Notes: generated from the letters alone by a model not told the origin. 8,318 nt of DNA from COE1 sp964387365 (GCA_964387365.1 CAYLWP010000117.1:1-8318); one strand, 5' to 3'. Positions 1 through 6,796 are shown, counted from the stretch's first letter. Translations and numbers: made by a program.

Positions 1-75
1 GTTCTCAATAAAGTCGATATGCTTGATAATGCCGACAACATGCCAGGCAAATGGCGGCAGCTTACCTCAGACTAA
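1..75 (+). CDS. C-terminal tail of a possible rightward gene (partial, unrecognised)
   Basis: Reading from base 1 in the first frame gives 24 codons and a TAA at 73-75, ending in residues ...NMPGKWRQLTSD. The start lies outside the window. I do not recognise the protein. The letters NKVD near the left edge look like a GTPase G4 motif, but only about 20 residues follow, which is too few for a normal GTPase. The main support is position: a hairpin with a T-tract on the same strand begins 17 bases after this stop, as expected for the end of a rightward gene convergent with the leftward operon. An open minus-strand frame covers the same bases, so the call is weak. Confidence 0.3.
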   Translation, partial: VLNKVDMLDNADNMPGKWRQLTSD

Positions 76-91
76 AATATCTGCAATTTTC

Positions 92-117
92 AAGGTTCAT
101 CTGAGCCTTTTTTCTTT
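92..117 (+). terminator. Probable intrinsic terminator, rightward
   Basis: Bases 92-98 pair with 103-109 (AAGGTTC with GAGCCTT, one T-G wobble) around a four-base loop. The T-tract TTTTTTCTTT runs from 108 to 117. Read leftwards, the bases after the stem are GAAAATTG, a poor U-tract, so the element suits rightward transcription. It lies between the tail of the possible rightward gene (stop at 75) and the end of the leftward operon (stop at 154). Confidence 0.5.
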
Positions 118-153
118 GCCCAGTTTTTTCATAGGTCATTTGACACTATCTGC

Positions 154-792
154 TTAGGTACTGTAGGATTCGAGAAAATGGTATACCTTAATCTCTGAAT
201 CCATGTATTTCCCATCCTGTACTTCCTTGCGAACCTTCTCAGGCAAGTCCTCAAGCAGCAAATCCGTCTTAAAGTACAAGGTCTCTCTATCTTCCTTAAA
301 GATCCATATTTCGCCATCCACAGCCATAATATAGTAACCGATTATTTCCTGTGTTGTATCGAATATTCTTACAATCTTAATCTGCTCACTCGAAAACAGC
401 TCCAGATGCTGAGACTGAAAGCCTTTTTCCTTATCAGCAAGGCTTAACTGTCTGCCGTCATCATATAAGGCCTTTTCCAGCTCACTTCTTGTCATATCAA
501 TATATTTACCCGGTATTTTTTCCTCTGTCAGGACTACCCTGCCGTCTTTTTTATCAATATCCTCATAGATACATACCGTATTACAGGTCGTTCTGGTATC
601 CTGTTCCTGTCCTGACGCTACGGCATTTTCACCATCTTTTTTCTGCGTGTCAGTACCAAGCTCAACCTGTTGTCTTGCAAATTCATCAGGAAACTGCTCC
701 TTCCAGATCCAACGCCTCCACACAACAAGAACGATTAATAATGCAATAAAAAACAATGCAAAAAATAAACCAATCTTATATCCTTTTTTCAT
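154..792 (-). CDS. Membrane-anchored protein with BofC-like C-terminal region
   Basis: The protein has 212 residues: a short basic N-terminus, one membrane helix (about residues 7-25), then a mainly hydrophilic part expected outside the membrane. Residues about 100-145 resemble the BofC layout of a helix (SRxELEKAL-type), a short spacer, and a strand ending in KIVRIF. Residues 151-212 follow the BofC C-terminal pattern: GYYIMAVDGEIWIF, then a DLPEKVRKEV helix, a GKY turn and a final FLESY segment. In Bacillus subtilis BofC is a forespore protein that restrains SpoIVB signalling to pro-sigma-K processing. The assignment here is from remembered pattern, not a search. Two cysteines (C70, C74) precede the domain. 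The ATG at 790-792 has a strong GGAGG at 798-802. The gap to the flippase gene upstream is 74 bases and holds a possible sigma-G promoter. It could instead be an unrelated lineage-specific protein. Confidence 0.6.
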   Translation of the reverse strand: MKKGYKIGLFFALFFIALLIVLVVWRRWIWKEQFPDEFARQQVELGTDTQKKDGENAVASGQEQDTRTTCNTVCIYEDIDKKDGRVVLTEEKIPGKYIDMTRSELEKALYDDGRQLSLADKEKGFQSQHLELFSSEQIKIVRIFDTTQEIIGYYIMAVDGEIWIFKEDRETLYFKTDLLLEDLPEKVRKEVQDGKYMDSEIKVYHFLESYST

Positions 793-828
793 TTCATCCT
801 CCGTCTTTCCACATGGTATCTTAGGATA

Positions 829-858
829 TAGTATCGGCTTATTTTTCTATATTTATTC
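829..858 (-). promoter_or_regulatory. Possible sigma-G-type promoter
   Basis: On the minus strand a -35-like GAATA (plus-strand 854-858) is followed after 18 bases by GATACTA (829-835). The B. subtilis sigma-G consensus as I recall it is GHATR, 17-18 bases, CATNHTA. The -35 matches fully, and the -10 has one mismatch (G for C at its first base). Transcription would start near 822, giving a leader of about 30 bases that contains the GGAGG of the BofC-like gene. In B. subtilis bofC is a sigma-G gene, so the match fits the proposed identity, but short motifs like this also arise by chance. Confidence 0.35.
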
Positions 859-866
859 GTAATACC

Positions 867-2498
867 TTATAACAGCTTACACTTCTTTGCCACGGTAAGA
901 ACCGTTCTTCCGCCCGGCATCTTCTTCATATCTTCCTCATCAATTCCTTTCAGAAGAATCAATGCGATAAAGTAAACAACAGCACCTACGGCAAGGCCAA
1001 CAATCAGGATAACAAGATTTCCTGCCACATTTTTCAGTGCCATATTGATTCCGTAAATAACCGCACCCATAATGGCTGCTGCAATCGTCGGTATCAGGAA
1101 GGTCTTAACCAGCTCCTGTCGATATCGTAAAAATTTGCGAATCGCCATCCAGTTCAGAAGCGAAACGATAACCGCAAATAAAATATTCGCATACACAACT
1201 GCCTGAATCCCCATATCCATCTGCAGTGTTGCATACAAAAATGCAATATGAATAACAAGAGCAATGATTGCATGAATGACAGGGATTTTCATCTTATTAA
1301 TACCCTGCAAAATGCCATTGGTCAAGGTTGACATCGTATAGAATACAACGGAAACGGAACCAATCTGCAACAGATTCACGGCAAGGTCAATTTCGCCACG
1401 GAATAACACGGTAATAATCGGTCTTGCAAGAACTGCCAGTCCAACAGCACTTGGAATTGCGATAATCATGGTAAAACGAAGACCCTGATTCACCTTTTCC
1501 CTTGCCTGTCTGAACTCTTCCTTCATAACCAGACCCGTCAGAACCGGCACAATAGAGGAACACATGGCATTAGCAAGCGCAGTCGGTACATTGATTAATA
1601 CCCTGTATTTACCGGAGTAAACGCCCAAATTATAGGCTTTCACGTCCTCTAAGCCCTTCTGAATCATCACATCATTATAAATTCTGATGTCAAGAATATT
1701 AGTCAGATTATAAACAGTTGTACTTAAAAGTACCGGCAGAACAGTCAGCAGAATTAATCGGAATATCTGACCATAGCTGTCAACACGACCGCTCAAATCC
1801 TTCATAGCCTGCTTCTTTGTTCTGGAACGATACAACCGGAATACAAAAAGTAAAAACAGCAGTCCCATCAACGCGCCCGCCACAGGTCCTAAGGAAGCCC
1901 CCGCAGCGCCGTAGGACGGTGCATAATCTTCGTTATGAAGCAATGCTCCTACCTTTTCTCCTCGTTGAAATAAAAAATAGGAACCCACAATACTGACTAT
2001 TAATACAAAAATCTGCTCCAAAATCTGAGAAATCGCTGTCGGCATCATAGTTCCAAGCCCTTGGAAATAACCTCGCAGAACTCCCATCACAGCTACAAAA
2101 AAGACTGCCGGTCCCAATACCTTTATCGCCAATGCACTCATTGGCTCCAGAGCGATATTCGTAGCAATAAAATCACCAAAAAGCTCCAAAATCAAAAAGC
2201 AGAGTCCACCTGCGCAAATTGCAAAAGCCATGGAACAACGAAAGACTCTTTCTGCATTTTTATATTGACGCTTACTCATTTTTGCTGAAACAATCTTAGA
2301 TACAGCCAACGGAAGACTGTAACAGGAAATCAGGAGCACTAGGGAATAAACCTCATAAGCAACCGAATAATAACCGTTTCCAACATCTCCAATGATATGC
2401 TCCATCGGAATTCTTCGAACCATGCCTAAAAGCTTTGATATGATTCCGGCTAAGGCAAGGATACTTCCCTGCACGATAAAATTGGACTTTTTCTTCAT
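867..2498 (-). CDS. MurJ/YtgP/SpoVB-type polysaccharide (lipid II) flippase
   Basis: This is a polytopic membrane protein of 543 residues, the usual length for the MVF/MATE-like oligosaccharide flippase family. It opens with IVQGSILALAGIISKLLGMV followed by an arginine pair (R28, R29). It carries the family signature LRGYFQGLGTMMPTAISQ near residues 141-158, which in SpoVB/YtgP relatives sits at the end of an early transmembrane bundle. Hydrophobic segments continue to the C-terminus (about 14 in all). Family members move lipid-linked cell-wall or spore-cortex precursors across the cytoplasmic membrane. I cannot tell whether this one is the vegetative MurJ (YtgP-like) or a sporulation SpoVB homologue; its length is closer to YtgP. 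The ATG at 2496-2498 is preceded by GAGGT five bases away. It starts 24 bases after ybeY, so the two are probably co-transcribed. Confidence 0.9.
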   Translation of the reverse strand: MKKKSNFIVQGSILALAGIISKLLGMVRRIPMEHIIGDVGNGYYSVAYEVYSLVLLISCYSLPLAVSKIVSAKMSKRQYKNAERVFRCSMAFAICAGGLCFLILELFGDFIATNIALEPMSALAIKVLGPAVFFVAVMGVLRGYFQGLGTMMPTAISQILEQIFVLIVSIVGSYFLFQRGEKVGALLHNEDYAPSYGAAGASLGPVAGALMGLLFLLFVFRLYRSRTKKQAMKDLSGRVDSYGQIFRLILLTVLPVLLSTTVYNLTNILDIRIYNDVMIQKGLEDVKAYNLGVYSGKYRVLINVPTALANAMCSSIVPVLTGLVMKEEFRQAREKVNQGLRFTMIIAIPSAVGLAVLARPIITVLFRGEIDLAVNLLQIGSVSVVFYTMSTLTNGILQGINKMKIPVIHAIIALVIHIAFLYATLQMDMGIQAVVYANILFAVIVSLLNWMAIRKFLRYRQELVKTFLIPTIAAAIMGAVIYGINMALKNVAGNLVILIVGLAVGAVVYFIALILLKGIDEEDMKKMPGGRTVLTVAKKCKLL

Positions 2499-2522
2499 AC
2501 TCTACCTCAACCTTTCGGATTC

Positions 2523-3020
2523 TTATCTCGTAATACCAAGAGCAGTCAGTATCTCCTCCTGCTTGGCCTCCATTACCTTTGCTTCCTCAGGCTCCATATG
2601 GTCATAGCCAAGTAAATGAAGCATGCTGTGCGCCACCAGAAACGCAAACTCTCTAAGCGGAGCATGTCCGTATTCCTTAGCCTGCTCGTACACCTTGTCA
2701 ACCGAAATCACAATATCTCCAAGGCAAAGCTCACCTGTCTCAGGGTCAAAATAGTCCTCCACATAGTCCTCGATTCCCGAAAAATCAGCAGGTGTTTCAT
2801 AGTCCACATTCGGGAAAGAAAGAACATCCGTCGGTCTGTCAATCTCACGAAACTCCTTGTTCATGGCATGGATTCCTTCATTGTCCGTAAGCAATACGGA
2901 AACACTTACCTCGTAAGGACAGCCCTCCTGGTCAAGCGCACGTTCGATTACCTTATTTACAATCTCCTCTATATCAAATGGCAATTCTTCCTTTGTCTCA
3001 TTCTCTACGCAAAAAGTCAT
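2523..3020 (-). CDS. ybeY: Endoribonuclease YbeY (rRNA maturation factor)
   Basis: The protein has 165 residues, typical for YbeY. The zinc-binding motif HxxxHxxGxxH is seen as HSMLHLLGYDH at residues 131-141, giving ligands H131, H135 and H141. The conserved segment NKEFREIDRPTDVLSFP (54-70) includes the family arginine R58. A GELCLGDIVIS strand follows at 96-106. YbeY is a single-strand-specific metal-dependent RNase involved in 16S rRNA 3'-end maturation and 70S quality control. An acidic insertion rich in D, E and Y (about 73-96) sits between the TDVLSFP and GDI motifs, as in other Gram-positive YbeY proteins. The start codon overlaps the end of the HD-domain gene by 23 bases, and AGGAG (3033-3037) lies inside that upstream gene, which suggests coupled translation. 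PhoH and YbeY genes are commonly adjacent. Confidence 0.95.
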   Translation of the reverse strand: MTFCVENETKEELPFDIEEIVNKVIERALDQEGCPYEVSVSVLLTDNEGIHAMNKEFREIDRPTDVLSFPNVDYETPADFSGIEDYVEDYFDPETGELCLGDIVISVDKVYEQAKEYGHAPLREFAFLVAHSMLHLLGYDHMEPEEAKVMEAKQEEILTALGITR

Positions 3021-4200
3021 AATATAATTTTTCTCCTGTAAAAATCTTCTCCATTCCGCCTAAATCCGAAAGAGAAATATCACTCTGATTCAGAATGCCG
3101 CTGTCAACCTTTCTGCGGATAATGGCAGTTGCAATCTTTCCGTAATCATTCTCACTGCGTGAATCCTTTTCCAACAGATACATAATTGTAGCAACAACGG
3201 AATCTGCCAGATAAACCACTATCGTTTCCTTCATCTTCATCGGAATGGCTTTATAGCTGTATTCCTGCAAAAGCCTGACCGCATTAGGCGGGAACTTATA
3301 GCTTTTACATATTTCTTCCATGGTTTTTTCCTGTTTTCGGCACTCGGCAGCCACAATCTTGTGATAATAACCGCCACATTTTGCCACATCAACATCCATA
3401 TTCAGCATTCTTGCTGCCTTTTCAGCAAAATATGCGGTATGTATTGCATTATAATACAGTGCCGGATTCTCTTCCTTATACTTGGCAAGCAGCGGAAACT
3501 CCTGGTCATTAATCAGCAGATACTTGCCCTTTTCCTTATCAATTACCGCCGCACAGTAAAGTCTTAGGACTACCAGCATCATCAGAATCGTGATAAAAAC
3601 ATTAATGCCCGGAACAATAAACGCTTCCAGCTCAGGAATATCACGATTTTCCAGCATGATTTTTGCAAACACGGCAATCGCATAAAAAATAACCGCAGTC
3701 AGCATCGGTGCGCCTGTTTTATAATCCTCATCCAGACCTTCAAACAGAAGGGCAAAGATGCCTCCCATCAGAAAATACAGGACAAATACAAGCATTCCCG
3801 CATCTGAAAAATAAACACAAAGTCCAAGGATTCTCGCGTACGCCATCAAACCTGTCGCAGTATTGGAAAAAAGCGTAAGCGCCAGGGCAATACTCGGAAT
3901 CGCCCACCCTTCGTTCGGCAAGAACGGTAAAAAGCAGCCGCACAACAAACTGATCAGATCAACAAATACAAATCTTGCGTAATGTTCACCGTTATCATAA
4001 TGCAACGTCTGATTGATATCGGATTGTATCAGCGAAAAAATAATACTGATATAAGAAGCAGCCGAAACAATCAGCAGTATAAATATTTCCCTAAAAGACT
4101 TTCCGTAAAAATATGCCGCCGTACCGGTTGCACCTACGGAAATCAGGAACATAAATAACAGCAAAATGACAGTTCGCCATTTTGTTTTTTTCTTTTCCAT
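2998..4200 (-). CDS. Degenerate PgpH-like 7TM-HD membrane protein (probable pseudo-phosphodiesterase)
   Basis: The product has 400 residues. About seven hydrophobic segments lie between residues 10 and 218 (near 10-30, 37-58, 77-95, 98-120, 125-153, 164-183, 192-217). A cytosolic domain at about 221-400 aligns by eye with the HD domain of PgpH, the c-di-AMP phosphodiesterase encoded at this operon position in other Firmicutes. Landmarks are FAEKAA (258-263), GGYYHK (276-281, PgpH has YYHD) and LADSV (331-335). The HD aspartate is K281, the first histidine position reads YYNA (249-252) instead of HHS, and the later HHG motif is replaced by EYSY (313-316). Only H280 and D333 of the expected ligands remain. 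The long extracellular 7TMR-HDED domain of PgpH is absent. I chose ATG 4198-4200 because GAGGAGG (4207-4213) is six bases upstream; a GTG nine codons earlier lacks this. Its function is unknown, perhaps nucleotide sensing or scaffolding. Confidence 0.75.
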   Translation of the reverse strand: MEKKKTKWRTVILLLFMFLISVGATGTAAYFYGKSFREIFILLIVSAASYISIIFSLIQSDINQTLHYDNGEHYARFVFVDLISLLCGCFLPFLPNEGWAIPSIALALTLFSNTATGLMAYARILGLCVYFSDAGMLVFVLYFLMGGIFALLFEGLDEDYKTGAPMLTAVIFYAIAVFAKIMLENRDIPELEAFIVPGINVFITILMMLVVLRLYCAAVIDKEKGKYLLINDQEFPLLAKYKEENPALYYNAIHTAYFAEKAARMLNMDVDVAKCGGYYHKIVAAECRKQEKTMEEICKSYKFPPNAVRLLQEYSYKAIPMKMKETIVVYLADSVVATIMYLLEKDSRSENDYGKIATAIIRRKVDSGILNQSDISLSDLGGMEKIFTGEKLYYDFLRRE

Positions 4201-4206
4201 ATATAG

Positions 4207-4213
4207 CCTCCTC
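4207..4213 (-). promoter_or_regulatory. Ribosome binding site fixing the HD-protein start
   Basis: On the minus strand GAGGAGG is followed by six bases (CTATAT) and ATG at 4198-4200. This strong site favours that ATG over the GTG at 4225-4227, which would add nine residues (starting MSCGMRRLY). Confidence 0.8.
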
Positions 4214-4248
4214 ATGCCACAGGACACACAATCCCTGTAACATTACCT

Positions 4249-5265
4249 TTACTTCTGTTTTCTTGTACGATACGCAGTATTCACATTGCTGCGTGCCTGT
4301 CTCTTCTGCTCATTATTCTCATACTCATCGTATGCCTTAACAATCTTCTGAACAAGAGGATGCCTTACAACGTCGCGGTTTGTCATGCACACAAAAGCGA
4401 TATCGTCAATTTTACCAAGCACCTTCTCTGCCACATCAAGTCCAGACTGCATGCCCGGCGCAAGATCCTTCTGCGTTGCATCACCCGTCACGATTACCTT
4501 AGAGCCAAAACCGATTCTGGTCAAAAACATCTTCATCTGTGCCGGAGTTGTATTCTGAGCCTCGTCCAAGATAATATAGGCATTATCAAGTGTTCTTCCT
4601 CGCATGTAAGCAAGCGGGGCTACCTCTATCAGGCCCTTTTCCATATTTTTCAAAAAGCTGTCTGCGCCCATAATCTGATAAAGTGCATCATAAAGCGGTC
4701 TTAAATACGGATCAACCTTGCTCTGTAAATCACCCGGTAAAAATCCAAGCTTTTCACCTGCCTCGATTGCCGGTCTGGTAAGAATGATTCTCTCCACTTC
4801 ATGATTTTTAAATGCAGTAATGGCAAGCGCCATTGCAAGATATGTTTTACCTGTTCCTGCAGGTCCAAGGCCAAACACAATCATTTTATCCCTGATTGCG
4901 TCAATATAACGCTTCTGTCCCAAGGTCTTAGGCTTAATCGGCTTACCTGTTATCGTATGGCAGATGCAGTCCTCATCTATCTCTAACAGCGAATCCTCTT
5001 CCCCGTCCCTTGACAGCTCAAGGGCATAAGAAACACTCTGCTCCTGAATCAGATTGCCTCTTGTGGACAGCTCTACCAATTCCTGCATAAGCTTAAGCGC
5101 CTTATCCACAGACTCCTGCGTTCCTGAAATCCGCACCTCGCCGTTTCTATCTGTAATTACAACCTGTAACTCATTCTCAATCTTTCTGATATAAGCATCC
5201 TGAGTTCCGAAAATATTCTGCATATGCTCAGCAGATATCTGCATTCCCACTTGTACCTTTTCCAA
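4249..5265 (-). CDS. phoH: PhoH family ATPase (PhoH/YbeZ/YlaK type)
   Basis: The protein has 338 residues, normal for chromosomal PhoH. An N-terminal KH-like segment (about 10-65) is followed by the PhoH P-loop ATPase domain. Walker A is GPAGTGKT at 134-141, Walker B is IILDEAQN at 231-238, and a sensor-like VTGDATQ lies at 259-265. Other PhoH hallmarks are TRPAIEAGEKLGFLPGDL (163-180), YMRGRTL (220-226) and TNRDVVRHPLV (295-305). The family is linked to RNA metabolism and is repeatedly found next to ybeY, with which it may act on rRNA or mRNA. Translation probably starts at TTG (5263-5265), because AAGGAG lies seven bases upstream. The gene begins four bases after yqfD ends. The tail (from about 318) is basic and polar and is likely disordered. 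Confidence 0.95.
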   Translation of the reverse strand: MEKVQVGMQISAEHMQNIFGTQDAYIRKIENELQVVITDRNGEVRISGTQESVDKALKLMQELVELSTRGNLIQEQSVSYALELSRDGEEDSLLEIDEDCICHTITGKPIKPKTLGQKRYIDAIRDKMIVFGLGPAGTGKTYLAMALAITAFKNHEVERIILTRPAIEAGEKLGFLPGDLQSKVDPYLRPLYDALYQIMGADSFLKNMEKGLIEVAPLAYMRGRTLDNAYIILDEAQNTTPAQMKMFLTRIGFGSKVIVTGDATQKDLAPGMQSGLDVAEKVLGKIDDIAFVCMTNRDVVRHPLVQKIVKAYDEYENNEQKRQARSNVNTAYRTRKQK

Positions 5266-5269
5266 ATTA

Positions 5270-6493
5270 TTACTCCTTCATGTCGGCTTCCGATATCGGT
5301 ATCGCCTCTTCTTTTCCCGTCTGCTTTACCACAGACAAATTAGCATGTATTTCCATACCCTTATTATACTTTTTTATTTTAACATCTTTTTCAATAATTT
5401 GTACCCCTTTTTCTTGTAAACATAAAATAAATTTCTCAAAATTTTCATTTAACTGTTTTTTCATCTCGTCTTCCGAATATTCAAGGTATTTCCACTGGTA
5501 TTCTTTTTTGCAGACATTACCATAATATATAGGCAAATACAGGTTTTCCAGCAGGCTGACCTGATGTTTTTGCGTGATGGTTTCACAGCTTTGATACTGC
5601 TTCCCGAATGCGGGGCTCTCCATATAATACCCAAAAGCTTCCAAAAATATGCTGTTACGCTCCTCACCCGTGTAATGAACGACCGGATAAGAGCGTGCGA
5701 GCTGCTCCTCATAGGATAGCTGTGTCCTGATACTGACATCTGCGTCGGAATTGTAAACCTGATAAGCAATGATATTCTGTGCCTCATCATAGACCGGGAC
5801 ATTACCCTCTACCAGAATCTGTCCCGGCTCGACGCTATCCCCGATTTTCACCTTCGGAATACCGTTTCTCGTGATCATGGAAGTAATGATTCCGCTTTCC
5901 GTTGCAACCAGATTCGTTCCCTTTATCTCTTCTGTAACCGGCTCCTTTTTTTCATTCTCCTTCACCTCTACAAAAAGCTTTGTTCCCTCAAAATAAATCG
6001 AGGTCCAGGTCACCAGCGGAAAGCTTTCCCTAAGTCTTTTTTCCGTTTCTTCGCAGTCAAGCTCCTTCTTTTTCATGCCATAATAAATATTTTCTTCTGC
6101 AAGGAAATCCGTCAGCTCCTCCTCACTAATATGCAGATTCCCGACAAATTCCATTGCCCAGATATAATCCGTAACGAAATACAGCATGCCAAGACACAAT
6201 ATGAGACTTATAAAAAAAAGAAACCTTTTTTTCATAAAAGGGAGATAAAACGGCATTCCGTATCGATGTAGTACTTTTGCCTTCGTTCCGGTTTTTTTCA
6301 AAAAAGGAGCAGTTTCAAGGTAATCTGATGCCGCAACATTACAGAAATACGCCTGTTCTTCTTTTTTTATGTTCCACAGCACAATTTCATGCGTTCTGCA
6401 CATATTAAGAAACCGTTCCACATAGTCACCGCACAATCTGACGGTAAGATATCCGTTCCATAGTCGAATCCATTTATTCTGCAATGCTGTCAC
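5270..6493 (-). CDS. yqfD: Sporulation protein YqfD
   Basis: The protein has 407 residues, close to the B. subtilis YqfD length of about 400. Residues 1-88 form a cytosolic domain (WNGYLTVRLCG, ERFLNMC and LWNI are typical YqfD phrases). One membrane helix spans about 90-112, and the rest should lie outside the membrane. Residues 115-180 look like a small alpha-beta module (FVGNLHISEEEL, then ITSxxVEVKE-type strands). Residues 194-230 resemble a barrel-sandwich hairpin, with GIITSMITRNG and KIGDSVEPGQILVEG. In B. subtilis yqfD is a sigma-E gene of the mother cell needed for efficient sporulation; its biochemical role is unknown to me. The start is GTG at 6491-6493, one base after the yqfC stop, with GGGGAG (6500-6505) six bases upstream. 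Strict adjacency to yqfC supports the identification. Confidence 0.93.
   Translation of the reverse strand: MTALQNKWIRLWNGYLTVRLCGDYVERFLNMCRTHEIVLWNIKKEEQAYFCNVAASDYLETAPFLKKTGTKAKVLHRYGMPFYLPFMKKRFLFFISLILCLGMLYFVTDYIWAMEFVGNLHISEEELTDFLAEENIYYGMKKKELDCEETEKRLRESFPLVTWTSIYFEGTKLFVEVKENEKKEPVTEEIKGTNLVATESGIITSMITRNGIPKVKIGDSVEPGQILVEGNVPVYDEAQNIIAYQVYNSDADVSIRTQLSYEEQLARSYPVVHYTGEERNSIFLEAFGYYMESPAFGKQYQSCETITQKHQVSLLENLYLPIYYGNVCKKEYQWKYLEYSEDEMKKQLNENFEKFILCLQEKGVQIIEKDVKIKKYNKGMEIHANLSVVKQTGKEEAIPISEADMKE
5273..5278 (-). promoter_or_regulatory. Ribosome binding site of phoH inside the last codons of yqfD
   Basis: The final yqfD codons AAG GAG TAA (Lys-Glu-stop) also form the Shine-Dalgarno sequence AAGGAG. 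Seven bases later comes the TTG chosen as the phoH start. The placement supports this TTG and implies translational coupling of the two genes. Confidence 0.7.
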
Positions 6494-6494
6494 C

Positions 6495-6782
6495 TCACAC
6501 TCCCCTGATAATCCTGACTTCCAGAATCTGACCGGATATTTTCATATCCTCATTGGAATAATAGGCAATCACCAGACAATTTCCGCTGATAGAATACTTG
6601 CAATCATAACCTTTTATCAGAATCTCCTGGCAGGTATAGGATATAATGCCCTTAAAATTCTCCAGATAGAGCTCCGACTTTCCAATCACATGAAGCAGGG
6701 TTGCCTTGGCAACCACATCCTTCGGAATGGAATACGCGTCCGCAAACCGCTCACTAATCCTGTTCAATTCCTCTTTCCACAT
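6495..6782 (-). CDS. yqfC: Sporulation protein YqfC (YabP/YqfC family)
   Basis: This is a small protein of 95 residues, matching the family length of 90-100. Residues 17-45 show the YqfC opening (SIPKDVVAKATLLHVIGK, then LYLENFKGIISY), and the C-terminal half carries the strand pattern ISGNCLVIAYYS and MKISGQILEVRII. There is no signal peptide or membrane helix. In B. subtilis yqfC and yqfD form a sigma-E-transcribed pair required for normal sporulation; the mechanism is not known to me. The ATG at 6780-6782 has GGTGAT five bases upstream (6788-6793), which pairs with the 3' end of 16S rRNA outside the usual GGAGG core. A sigma-E-like promoter and a hairpin lie just upstream, so this gene is the likely first cistron of the sporulation transcript. 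Confidence 0.93.
   Translation of the reverse strand: MWKEELNRISERFADAYSIPKDVVAKATLLHVIGKSELYLENFKGIISYTCQEILIKGYDCKYSISGNCLVIAYYSNEDMKISGQILEVRIIRGV
6500..6505 (-). promoter_or_regulatory. Ribosome binding site of yqfD inside the end of yqfC
   Basis: GGGGAG, within the last codons of yqfC (AGG GGA GTG TGA), precedes the GTG start of yqfD by six bases. This supports the unusual GTG start and suggests coupled translation of the YqfC-YqfD pair. Confidence 0.6.
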
Positions 6783-6796
6783 GAAAAATCACCAAC

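Noticed and set aside
1..69. A minus-strand open reading (GKLPPFAWHVVGIIKHI then DFIEN) after an in-frame TGA at 67-69, with KIADILV before it, which could suggest selenocysteine at the TGA.
   Set aside because: The upstream part is only eight residues from a TTG with no good ribosome site, no clear SECIS-like stem follows the TGA, and the rightward terminator at 92-117 fits the alternative plus-strand reading better.
4214..4248. ACAGG/CCTGT inverted repeat in the phoH to HD-protein gap.
   Set aside because: The stem is only five base pairs with a nine-base loop and no T-tract, so chance is enough to explain it.
5363..5394. TATAAT with an upstream TTGAAA on the minus strand inside yqfD, considered as an internal vegetative promoter for phoH-ybeY.
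   Set aside because: The spacer is 20 bases, too long for a normal promoter, and the sequence is explained by Lys/Tyr/Asn codons.
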